Assembly: GCA_001275005.1 (NCBI GenBank)
Contig: JWZX01001563.1
Span: 1 to 29,633, forward strand
Direction of reading: 5' to 3'
Length of the DNA stretch: 29,633 nt
Origin: Chrysochromulina tobinii
Taxonomy: Eukaryota; Haptophyta; Prymnesiales; Chrysochromulinaceae
The position numbers were made by a program, and so were the translations under genes. The notes beneath the pieces were generated by a model. That model was not told where the DNA came from. It was given only the letters and a program-made list of their open reading frames with translations, and did not search any database. Below, one piece after another: positions 24,801 through 29,633 of this stretch (positions are counted from its first letter, which is position 1; the number at the start of each line of letters is the position of its first letter).

Positions 24801-27622
24801 TGTGGCGCAGCTGGCCGCGCCACCGCGTTCGCGCCGGGGGGCTGGGTGGGCCGTGGGCGTGGGCGGGCTGTGCCGCCGCGCACGCGCGCACGACAGGTCT
24901 GCTAGAAGCGTGGAGCCGCTGGAAGCTTGCGACGCTCCACGTGCCGTATGCGCTCAGCATGCAGGTGGCGAGAGCCCATGAAAGGGTCTCTCGGCTGCGC
25001 CATGGGCTGCTCAGCTGGTGCTCATTTGGCGCCGCCCGCTCACTCGCCGCCACCCAGCGCACGGTGCACGAGCGAGAGCGGCTGGGCGCGTGGTGGCCCC
25101 TCTTCCTCCTCGGGCTCAGTGAGCGACGGACTGACATTGGGCTGCGGGCGGGCGCCGACGCGTTTGCTCGGCGCAGCGCGCGTGCCCGAGGGTTTGACAA
25201 GTGGTTGGCACGCTGCGTGGGCTACGGCGGCGACGATGGGCGTCGCCGCAGGGCGCACGCAGCCGTCGCCGTCGATGCTCTTGCCGACGCGGATTTGGCG
25301 CGGGAGAGCGCGTCTGGCAGCGTCGCGTCCGTGAGCGACTGGGGCCTCGAGTTCGAGCGTGCCTTTAGCGGCACGGTGGCGGCGGCGGCGGCGGCGACGA
25401 CGACCATTGCGGGTCGGAGGGCCTGGTGGAGGTCTGAGGAAGCCGAGTTGCCAAATATGGGCGAGGGCGACGAGTGGCCGGCCAACGACGCCTTTGGTGC
25501 CCACAACGACGCCTTTGGTGCCCACAACGACGCCTTTGGTGCCCACAACGACGCCTTTGGTGCCCACAACGACGCCTTTGGTGCCCATAACGACGCCTTT
25601 GGTGCCCACAACGACGCCTTTGGTGCCCACAACGACGCCTTTGGTGCCCATAACGACGCCTTTGGTGCCCACAACGACGCTTTTGGTGCCCACGGCAGCG
25701 GCACGCTCGCGCTCGTCTCGGCGCCGGAGCCCCGACCATATGAGGCAACCCGCCCGACCGAGTTGCCTCATAGGGGCGCGGCGACCCCTGCGGCCTTGCT
25801 CGAGGCCATGTGGGATGATGCGCAGGTCGCCGTGCTGGAGCAGCAGGGCACCGCGCTTGAGCTCAGTGCCGCCCGCACGCTTGACGCTGTGGCTCGTCTG
25901 AGGCTGAGCGAGGCCAGCTTTCCGACGGCCACGGCGGACGGTGCTTGGGACACGCCCGTTGGTGCCCACAACGACGCCTTTGGTGCCCACAACGACGCCT
26001 TTGGTGCCCACAACGACGCCTTTGGTGCGGACCAATTTGGAGCCGCTTCGCTTCCGATCAACCCTTTTCGCGCCTCCTCCTCGTGTGGCAGCGCCTTCAC
26101 AGGCAGCGACGCCTTTCCATTCACAAGCGCCACCCCGGGCACGTTTGCGCGCGCGACGCCGCTCGCTGCGCTCGCGACGAGGCCCACGCCCCTCGACCCT
26201 TCCCGCCTTTCGACCGCCGCTGCGGCGTGGGTGGCCGCCCAACACGGCGCGGATGCGGCGGGCGGAGCCAGCGCCATCGTGGGCGCTTCTCGCAAGGCCC
26301 CGATGAGCGACGCGACTCTCCGTCACGAATTCGATCGGCTGCTCGCGGCCATCGAGGCGGACGAGGTGCTCGGCACGACGCCTCGCACTGGCTGTGGCAC
26401 GAGCCCCATGGCAAGGGCCTCCCTAGCCGACGATGCTCGGAGTGATGCGCGGAGTGTGGCTTCGTCCGCCGCTGTCACCACGACGGCGCCTCCCACCACG
26501 ACGGCGCCTCTGACGCAACCCGAGCGTCGACGCATGGCATTGCTCCGCACGCCGAGTGCCCCGCGGCTCTCGCGCCCGCTGCTGCGCTGGCGGCGGCGCG
26601 CGGCGGCGTCTCGCCACGTCGCGTCGCTCTTGGCACTTGCTGCCCCAGTGGCCGCTCGGTCGGTCCAGCTCCGCGCGGCGGCGGCCCTCTGGCGCGCGGC
26701 TGCCGCGGGCCGTGCTGCCGACGAGCTCATGCGCACCGCGCTGGCCGCTCACACTGGGCGTACCTGCCGCACGGCGCTGCGCAAGCTGCTCGTGGTGGCG
26801 CGCGCGCCGTGGTGGCGGATCTGGCGCGAGCAGTCGGCGGCGCACGCCCTTGCTGGCCGTTACCGGCGCGCCCACGCCGCGTGGCGCGTGTGGGTCGAGC
26901 TCATCGCGCCCCTCGCGCTCGCAGCGCGTGTGGAGCGCCATGGGCACCGGCGCCGGCGCGTGCGCGCCGCGATGGTCGCGTGGCACTCCAGGTGGGAGGC
27001 CGTGAGATCGATGGCGCATGGCTATCTCGGGCTTCTCTCGCGCGTCGGCCGGCGCGTCGTTCACGATGCGTACGCGCGATGGTGGCTCGTCGGACGGCTT
27101 CGGCAGCGCTCTGCCGCCGTGCGCGCCGTGTCGCGCCGTGCACGGCGTGTCGAGGCTATGCGTGCGTGGCGCGCGCTGGCGGCGCATGGGCAGGCTGCGA
27201 TGGGCCTCGAGCGATGTGCTCTCGACTTTTGGGTGCCGCGGCAGCTCGGGTTGCGCATGATGGCCCTCGAGGCGTGGCGGTGTGCAGGCGTACGCACGCA
27301 CGCCGCGGAGCTCGCTCGCGAGCTCGCCGACGCGAGCGCCGCGCGCAGCCGCGTAGCCGATGGCGTCGCGCGCTGGCGGCGATACGCGGATCGCCGGCAC
27401 GAGGGGGCGGCGGCGCGCAGCCTCGACATCATCATGACGCTCGTGCGCCACTCGACCGAACGCCAGCTGGCGAGCCGGATGGTCGCCTGCTTCGCCCACT
27501 GGCGCGACGCGTGCCTGCTCCACGTGCATCCCGTCGTCAAGCGTCTCATGGCTGCGCGCAAACGGCTCGAGGCGTGCGGCATGCGTCCCCTCGGCGCCGA
27601 CCGGCCGGGCCGAGCCCTGTAG
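15878..27622 (+). CDS. Giant Sfi1-like centrin-binding scaffold protein (3914 residues, full length)
   Basis: A single uninterrupted frame. It has five blocks of Trp-centred helical repeats, at about residues 140-925, 1000-1305, 1685-1910, 2228-3120 and 3566-3905. Typical cores are HWRTRV, AWRHWK, CWRRH and AHWRD. Several neighbouring cores are exactly 33 residues apart, the spacing known for Sfi1, whose repeats each bind one centrin at spindle poles, centrosomes and basal bodies. Linkers are a Pro/Ser segment (932-995), an FG/FD-rich segment (1388-1461), a charged coiled coil (1513-1591), an acidic patch DDSFDDESSDDG (near 1669), RPAS repeats (2087-2111) and two NDAFGAH arrays (3203-3272 and 3365-3385). 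The protein is very rich in Ala, Arg and Trp. The start is unresolved: the maximal frame is given, but Met52 at 16031 is more plausible because the first 150 bases look non-coding. A calcium-responsive fibre or basal-body scaffold is the inferred role. Confidence 0.82.
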   Translation: MEILFTNVHFSRVRTDSRFHEKRVSAFTLHSQRTFALPAPPLPVVGSGEPSMLRERPSSQAEPSSSRTHALVSLDQFGRSGVTASSSSLITSASMPALLPSARRHLPEDAADALDWRLSVMQQLLLSGSTQLAARQSAAEETVRTILFRWRYRDEFLALQSLKANAKRERLLYGGVLAVLPSRRGRMLEALFTMRGAAAAAPSGTALRSLIARVRSCSLARALEAWQLDAESARVRATGRRAMLARVLSSLLAAARRAAAAQHASLVCAQASSQEALSAWREALPALRAERADRCARREHREHARRRAQQCAWSRFRYEQRVASHSHSPGHSRLAVRVGWSRWRRRWAAGAARVDRYLRLMNMANGTSAARLFARWSARVAARTARDDSSAQAAVMHFVATHRATFAHWRTRVAEWTTREVFFGQAAVVYVRTTHRAAWRHWKQHAWSEYQRRTLRASLETQSRRFLWRRLCRAIGAAAQRRRMRSTAARAQARREWSRLCAALHASGRCARAGRLGAEGAEAARLATLRSAWEGLADAASTHVRADVAFACVRAATLGKALRGAWERLHLYSSAWVQIRLMVVVRGCMHALHRWILSAAARATARQVAQAGAAHARRVRLCVGLGSWCDQHGQRRWHESRQRVAAARVHEASFERHARAALLCWRRHRTSRVHAAVARRHAAAAEAARAVHTWRECMRGAGPRSALAEAAYSAHTRRALLSALLLWRAVVAQRHAAAIVAQNHRSRARAQKMAVIRRWCLVTTLAAAACVVAHRHRWRAEARVMAEWRFNVTWNDAAAALMRRTVVPRAQRLAAALASALEYWATLVMVEHGTYIMRGQRFARRAWVRFCAGSAEVGAERSLYAAACTQHQHLAWHQWRAGSAAHAVRQQQRREQRQRAGQHLASARLRDWRASALWHAHWAEVDRALSSSASGTATPRAILAAGTATPLATTRAAPSALPPSPPLMMWSPAQPAPLPALASPSRSSTSAFALTPLQSLRERRERRERHQAWALWRRSAAAAAQLQRLWRRQDDSSLQRALASWQALTDEVSTRRGATGAVVGARERRQQLSVFLCWKLQVRCTTSKVIVQLRQRQWRLREQLMRWRRETARRAVAFAIRRRHAWREKARVVHRWRAYVSLRHASHELHAQAAGPLARKHRAATAGALAEWRYEVTLAAASCVVRHRSRWRLYDRLLRQWRTHLALTKAADAVQERAYAACERRLSAVTNDALHQWADLARADRAVIVVEQQRRGRRALGVWAANGAMVSAETDQHEGLLALAEAHLRLSRLRAWAAIARHQAARREEAAARASPAEAALAAMAEVLAAAHVAAGLGLDTSAPSTAPVTPAPATVPATPAPSTPAAAAPFSAGISPAFYPASGAFSDAPTFEASAFGEASFGQATPTFDEGPAFDDAAPCGEAFAFGQASAFGEPPAFDESAAFGQAFAFDDAAPFDEAAAAAALDAADAFGAAASSFSTIASWAARGDAAAFEPVPPKQPPPQPSSPLPPPSREKEALEVARGAMLELEAVRRDYTAAQALAARELEGREEANARASARALVEQRERLRAEFEQEKEAALATVRRQSEAMQSPAPVALAQEAAKGEGGRGRATEALAPEAARQQDRPFATDAPEVAILLKSTPEVVSLQETVEEAADTRGGRALGGDDSFDDESSDDGLSTFAELRMGWRRWAAATKAARAQVVVVLLRRRCALAAALRHWAVVMEAAKHRRHLVLGTALGAWREWTAAEVHRGVLRSLAARHLLAAMTMERRTARRSALRRWGCVVSLALRRHAAARLAPSTLKRRAVQHWRREAHVWAEWQHLAMRCDRALARAMLRLWRRASVQWRRATLVLVAVMRRSALASAVLAIGWWSGWSRTESVVRVWRERLLVTRARRMLLVWRVRGAEEDAIEATLRAGLTSGSRAASPAAFHVSAALGDSPVLLLGAGPTLALAPGLAPSHADSLGDGDGHRCSPIKAEAQPPLPASPLLASSTRAKKGGETLSEWFEKHKDSFGGGEAGGRRGEGFSCETAAPPAAGTLAARAAPVTSIVSDSSGQLRIRRLATSQPTSPSQAHSHASSHRVSRPASRPASRPASRPASRPSSRPASPMAGAPPPPMPPHSATAEHTTPVATISSAYTTATAATVVGSMSALVGSMSALAAPAAATPYAPTPRATAAFLSPPTLATQLLAHRRAVPRRSRDARLGALPSGVALPTGISPLSAAALGGVRLLFGRWMRRAHWWHRTELLTQRGGRLRLAEGFQWLHAGCVAARWATRAIMDCAALRYKTALSDGFQCWARIAAYMARGDAARVGCTRAVLARTHSQLRRCFTVVLHETNRRHVSRALSAHVRLHHGRRRLREALHRWRGMLAARADARRRIAHAAAPLYASGFDTSAQRADAQRRAAAAVEADLVARPRLVLGALASGVNGRRALDRWRADARKAKQAREAERDVRSRRRSRGIRRMLEAVEADAFEVRIERLGLHATQRAPLRHWRLHTSRCADARAADAAAAMHRTHVVWHEWRHRAAQVLALSQITLASRAAAAAHVFLLAWHRWRQTTLMGLQRDHAETVAAVRYLEFVRTLFRECMQQTLQMWRAHAAEYINYELMARVAVDRLSKRRACEGLLGMRAHVRARRLRRAERIELKLLVRRHRLMTRWREWAGVAAVLATNERAHRLRLMRDAASDALRLRAATRRWRIEVASLVGGRFHRSLASYHVRLRLLWPPLWRWRAWSDARATSVHLCALAQLGERADRKRALAAWAAAVRREHGLRMVFAAARAHWLLVHSIRGLRRWQTVINCRVQRRLWLDCSTAAAALIVCRRRLRRAWACWAEARDALHVSSAAVATGDTYLGGAAFAWWRHRARMQLRALGAQAVAEEHWERKVRLDRLRGRGHDAGFLRWRRSLRAERVFLLTLGGTAAAAAIGHTARQRPLWKYWAAVAAARRDGRALLAEAARFAPRWALRHMWRSWPRHRVRAGGLGGPWAWAGCAAAHARTTGLLEAWSRWKLATLHVPYALSMQVARAHERVSRLRHGLLSWCSFGAARSLAATQRTVHERERLGAWWPLFLLGLSERRTDIGLRAGADAFARRSARARGFDKWLARCVGYGGDDGRRRRAHAAVAVDALADADLARESASGSVASVSDWGLEFERAFSGTVAAAAAATTTIAGRRAWWRSEEAELPNMGEGDEWPANDAFGAHNDAFGAHNDAFGAHNDAFGAHNDAFGAHNDAFGAHNDAFGAHNDAFGAHNDAFGAHNDAFGAHGSGTLALVSAPEPRPYEATRPTELPHRGAATPAALLEAMWDDAQVAVLEQQGTALELSAARTLDAVARLRLSEASFPTATADGAWDTPVGAHNDAFGAHNDAFGAHNDAFGADQFGAASLPINPFRASSSCGSAFTGSDAFPFTSATPGTFARATPLAALATRPTPLDPSRLSTAAAAWVAAQHGADAAGGASAIVGASRKAPMSDATLRHEFDRLLAAIEADEVLGTTPRTGCGTSPMARASLADDARSDARSVASSAAVTTTAPPTTTAPLTQPERRRMALLRTPSAPRLSRPLLRWRRRAAASRHVASLLALAAPVAARSVQLRAAAALWRAAAAGRAADELMRTALAAHTGRTCRTALRKLLVVARAPWWRIWREQSAAHALAGRYRRAHAAWRVWVELIAPLALAARVERHGHRRRRVRAAMVAWHSRWEAVRSMAHGYLGLLSRVGRRVVHDAYARWWLVGRLRQRSAAVRAVSRRARRVEAMRAWRALAAHGQAAMGLERCALDFWVPRQLGLRMMALEAWRCAGVRTHAAELARELADASAARSRVADGVARWRRYADRRHEGAAARSLDIIMTLVRHSTERQLASRMVACFAHWRDACLLHVHPVVKRLMAARKRLEACGMRPLGADRPGRAL
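15914..15925. promoter_or_regulatory. 12-bp perfect palindrome upstream of the Sfi1-like gene (copy 2)
   Basis: GTCCGTACGGAC, the same site as 3406-3417. It supports the reading that 15878-16030 is leader or promoter DNA and that translation begins at Met52 (16031). Confidence 0.3.
20036..20262 (+). repeat. FG/FD-rich low-complexity coding segment (second instance at 7528-7754)
   Basis: About residues 1388-1461 of the Sfi1-like protein contain short degenerate units such as SAFGEASFGQ, PTFDEGPAFDD, FAFGQASAFG and QAFAFDDAAPFDE. Phe is followed by Gly or Asp at near-regular intervals. Unlike the NDAFGAH arrays the DNA units are diverged, so this is an older repeat. The local DAFGA wording is shared with the later arrays. 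Confidence 0.7.
22137..22210 (+). repeat. 12-bp coding repeat (RPAS units) at the duplication edge
   Basis: Units close to CGTCCCGCCTCC / CGCCCCGCCTCC encode about six tandem Arg-Pro-Ala-Ser tetrapeptides (residues about 2087-2111). Copy 1 diverges inside this array at 9671 (equivalent to 22179), so the C-rich repeat marks the breakpoint. Confidence 0.8.
22328..22369 (+). repeat. 21-bp tandem duplication in the Sfi1-like gene
   Basis: GTGGGCAGCATGAGTGCCCTC occurs twice in direct succession (22328-22348 and 22349-22369), encoding VGSMSAL twice in a disordered linker. Its length equals one NDAFGAH unit and it is in frame, so it is an independent recent slippage event. Confidence 0.85.
25484..25693 (+). 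repeat. 21-bp minisatellite array 1: ten NDAFGAH units
   Basis: Ten perfect in-frame heptapeptides (residues 3203-3272) are encoded by ten 21-bp units. The units differ only at a few silent positions, for example CAT for CAC and GCT for GCC. There are no spacers. The protein repeat is likely disordered or a short linear motif array lying between Sfi1 repeat blocks. Confidence 0.95.
25961..26032 (+). repeat. 21-bp minisatellite array 2: three NDAFGAH-type units
   Basis: GAH followed by NDAFGAH, NDAFGAH and NDAFGAD (units from 25970), 268 bases beyond array 1 and with essentially the same DNA unit. Near-identity across the unique gap points to recent copying or ongoing homogenisation between the arrays. 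Confidence 0.93.
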
Positions 27623-27626
27623 ACTG

Positions 27627-27766
27627 ATCACTCAGTTTGTAATCAGGGTATGAGGAAGCTAGGGGTGCAAATCCAGATATTAATCCCTCCCCTACCCCCT
27701 TGGGTAAATCACTCAGTTTGTAATCAGGGTATGAGGAAGGGGTGCAAATCCAGATATTAATCCCTC
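27627..27766. repeat. Paired direct repeat, 63 and 59 bp, just after the Sfi1-like stop
   Basis: 27627-27689 and 27708-27766 match throughout, apart from a 4-base gap after the shared GAGGAAG. Both begin ATCACTCAGTTTGTAATCAG and end AGATATTAATCCCTC. The first copy starts five bases after the stop codon, so both may be in the 3' UTR. It may be a local tandem duplication or part of a dispersed family. Confidence 0.92.
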
Positions 27767-27819
27767 AATGATATCTGACAGGGAGACTGTCTTTTGATGT
27801 TTTTATTCCACTTTTGGAA

Positions 27820-27926
27820 GAGGCCACTTTCAGAGGCCAGATTCTAGAAGAAGAAGGTCCGGAGGCCAGATTCCTTCTTGATGAGGCCAGATTCTCAAAA
27901 GATGATAATTGGTTGGAGGCCGCACC
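27820..27926. repeat. GAGGCCAGATTC short-repeat cluster
   Basis: Exact 12-mers at 27833-27844, 27862-27873 and 27883-27894, with partial versions (GAGGCC core) at 27820 and 27916. Spacing is irregular at about 13-33 bases, in AT-rich DNA. Function unknown. Confidence 0.8.
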
Positions 27927-28373
27927 TCGTTAATTTTATTCGAAATGAGAATTTAAAAATAATATAAAAGATTCTCGCTTCCCTTCCTTTTCTTTTCTGG
28001 ATTCCTTTCTGTTTGTGTTGCAGCGATCATTTGAAAAAAATTAAACGGGGCATTTAGGATTGGGTTCTCAAATAAATATACACAGGACTGTATGGCTGAA
28101 GAGCGATGCTCTAGATGGTTTCCGACACGATTTCATCCATGACTTGATCTCGTCTTCATCTCGTCTGCACGTCTATTTTGCTTGAACAATCACCTCAAGT
28201 GTTAAGTTCAAGTGTAGAGTAGATATGATTTTTGCGCACATTCCATTCCCAAACACGAAGCAGGTGTAAAGGGATGGGCCCTTACAAACATGAAAAATAG
28301 TAGACCACTCTAACCCTTTGGGTCAAGGCCACCTCTCTCTCTCAGGTCGCTCACAGGCTTCAGGGCTTCAGGC

Positions 28374-29633
28374 TCAGCGCGGTCTCACAGCGTGTGAGAG
28401 GCGCTCGCAGTCTGCGGCGCTCAGCACGTAGCGCGTGGTGGAGTTGGCGCTCTCTTCCACGCGCATCCATTTGAAGTCGACCGGAATGATCTTCGGTTTC
28501 GTGAGGACAGTGCGCTCGCCATGCGGCTGCGACCACGCCTCGTAGTGCACGTTTCCGTCGGAATCGGTCTTGATCTTGACGAGCCCGCCGTCGAGTCTTC
28601 GAGGTTGCCCTTGGACGCGAGCGGCGTGCCCTTGGTGCTCAGATGGTCGCCCAGGAAGGAGATCAAGTTGTTGACGAGGCGCCGCTTAAGCTCGTCATCG
28701 GAGCCCGTGTTGCAGGCCTCCAAGGCGCGCCACTCGCTGATCTCCACGAGCTTGGCCGCGACCTTTTGTGCATTCTTTTAACCCGCCAGCGTTCGCGAAG
28801 AGCTGCGTCACAGCTGCCTTGGCCTGCTTCTGCGCGGTGGGCGTGGAGATCTCTTCACGCTCCGAAGCCGTAGTCTTGGCCAACAGCTCTAACGCCTGCT
28901 GATTGGTCGTCCCGCGTCGCACCATAGACGCGGCGGCCTGCTGCGCTATCTTGCCCTGCGCCGCCTTCCACGCTGGAGCCCCTCGTGTGCGGTAGCGGTG
29001 CCCGGCCGGCTCGGCGCTCGAAGAAGCGGCAGCTGCTGGCGACGGCGAGGCCAGATCAGAAGTTGGCGAGGGCAACGGCTTCTCTTCCTCACGGAGGTCC
29101 TCCTGGAGTGCCAACAGCTCTCCCGGTGACGGCTGCGACTGCGAGATGCCCTCACCGACAGCTGCCCAACTGTGCCAGTGAGGGGACCCGATCTCGCCCT
29201 CGATGGTCGCCTCCTGAGCAGCAAGCTCAGGCGAGGCCACGGCAGCAAACTGCGGGTCTTCCTCGCTCGCCACCTCAAGAATGTACTGTATCCAGAACTT
29301 CAGAGCGATCACCTTGTCCTCGGCCTTCATGTCTCGCCGCGCCTCGAGACGGCGAATCGCCGCGTCATCGTCCCGATGTATGCCTTTACCCTCGAGCTGG
29401 ACCTTAACATCGTCGATGCTGCGTCAGCCGCCTTTCTCGTTCTCGAGCATGCCGCTCAGCATGGACAGCAGCGTACCCATCTCCTCGGCCCACGCCTCGT
29501 CGTCCATCTCCTCGGCCCTCGCCTCGTCCTCACTGCCCTCCTCACCGCCCTCCTCGTCGCCCTCGCCCTCCTCGTCGCCCTCGCCCTCCTCGTCGCCCTC
29601 GCCCTCTCCCTCGCCCTCGCCCTCTCCCTCGCC
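28374..29633 (-). pseudogene. Broken gene of unknown family, acidic and Ala/Glu-rich, 5' end beyond the window
   Basis: One minus-strand reading frame can be followed from the window edge to TGA at 28374-28376, with three interruptions. The visible N-terminal part is an acidic Gly/Glu/Asp repeat (18-bp units at 29550-29603). An in-frame TGA lies at 29424-29426, yet both sides are open in the same frame. A +1 shift near 28777 lies at an AAAA run, and a compensating -1 shift near 28600 restores the original frame. Across all parts codons look used: a helical FWIQYILEVASEE stretch (near 29280), a Ser/Pro-rich linker, an SEWRALEACNTGSDDELKRRL segment (near 28710) and a C-terminal PVDFKWMRVEES segment (near 28470). 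I do not recognise the family. Sequencing errors could explain the shifts; a decayed gene is the alternative. Confidence 0.55.
29550..29633 (-). repeat. 18-bp acidic coding repeat
   Basis: Three exact units CTCCTCGTCGCCCTCGCC (29550-29567, 29568-29585, 29586-29603), then related CTCGCC/CTCTCC hexamers to the window end. Read on the minus strand they encode GEGDEE-type acidic repeats. The array continues past the window edge. Confidence 0.85.

Larger units (their letters stand above)
27623..28373. other. AT-rich intergenic region with two repeat families
   Basis: Base composition drops sharply from the GC-rich coding DNA. No open frame of note. Holds the paired 63/59-bp repeat and the GAGGCCAGATTC repeats listed separately. 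The remainder (about 27930-28373) shows A/T runs and no feature I can name. It must include the 3' UTR of the Sfi1-like gene and of the minus-strand gene remnant. Confidence 0.6.

Noticed and set aside
25484-25693. CRISPR-like array of 21-bp units
   Set aside because: No spacers, exact in-frame heptapeptide coding, and eukaryotic context.
25040-26326. 428-residue minus-strand frame with GTKGVVV repeats
   Set aside because: It is the antisense shadow of the NDAFGAH minisatellite; no independent coding evidence.
26423-27631. 402-residue minus-strand frame over the end of the Sfi1-like gene
   Set aside because: Antisense composition effect; the plus strand carries Trp repeats and ends in a proper stop.
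27627-27766. tRNA-like or box C/D snoRNA gene in the 60-bp repeats
   Set aside because: GGTGCAAATCC resembles a T-arm and TTTGTAA an anticodon loop, but the required stems do not pair, and no properly spaced C and D boxes are present.
29424-29426. Selenocysteine codon
   Set aside because: The context (Gly-Gly before, Arg-Ser after) has no redox motif, and two frameshifts nearby favour decay or sequence error. No SECIS element could be recognised by eye.

Overview
The window looks like nuclear DNA from a GC-rich unicellular eukaryote, most likely an alga with a complex (secondary) plastid. Gene bodies have C/G-rich third codon positions, genes are long and apparently intronless, and spacing is tight. 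Clear eukaryotic families are present (TMEM198-like membrane protein, EDR2_C/DUF1336, Sfi1-type repeats). A bacterial-type translation initiation factor IF-3 carries an ER-signal-like leader followed by a basic region, as expected for import into a secondary plastid. A haptophyte or pelagophyte would fit, but the sequence alone does not settle the lineage.

Layout. The dominant structure is a direct duplication: 1-9670 is repeated as 12509-22178 (offset 12508), and every stretch and reading frame compared is identical. Copy 1 holds the 3' part of a TMEM198-like gene (1-645), an IF-3 gene on the minus strand (1217-2116), an endonuclease/exonuclease/phosphatase gene (2332-3366) and the 5' part of a giant Sfi1-like gene (3370 to 9670). 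It breaks at a C8-A10 homopolymer, where it meets an unrelated coding fragment on the minus strand (about 9671-10045). Then come an AT-rich spacer with short repeats (10046-10808), a stand-alone DUF1336 gene on the minus strand (10809-11702), and copy 2 with all four genes intact: TMEM198-like 11831-13153, IF-3 13725-14624, EEP 14840-15874, Sfi1-like 15878-27622 (3914 residues).

The Sfi1-like protein is the most striking product. It has several blocks of Trp-centred repeats, many spaced 33 residues apart as in centrin-binding Sfi1. The blocks are separated by Pro/Ser linkers, a coiled coil, an FG/FD-rich segment and two arrays of a perfect heptapeptide (NDAFGAH) encoded by a 21-bp minisatellite. 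Downstream, 27623-28373 turns AT-rich with two repeat families. The window ends in a decayed or mis-sequenced minus-strand gene (28374-29633) with an in-frame TGA and two compensating frameshifts.

The genes do not form an obvious pathway: plastid translation (IF-3), a metal-dependent phosphoesterase, a seven-TM membrane protein, a lipid-binding-type DUF1336 protein and a centrin scaffold. Both divergent pairs (IF-3/EEP and DUF1336/TMEM198-like) share short promoters. The main caution is that the perfect duplication with a homopolymer junction may be an assembly artefact rather than biology.
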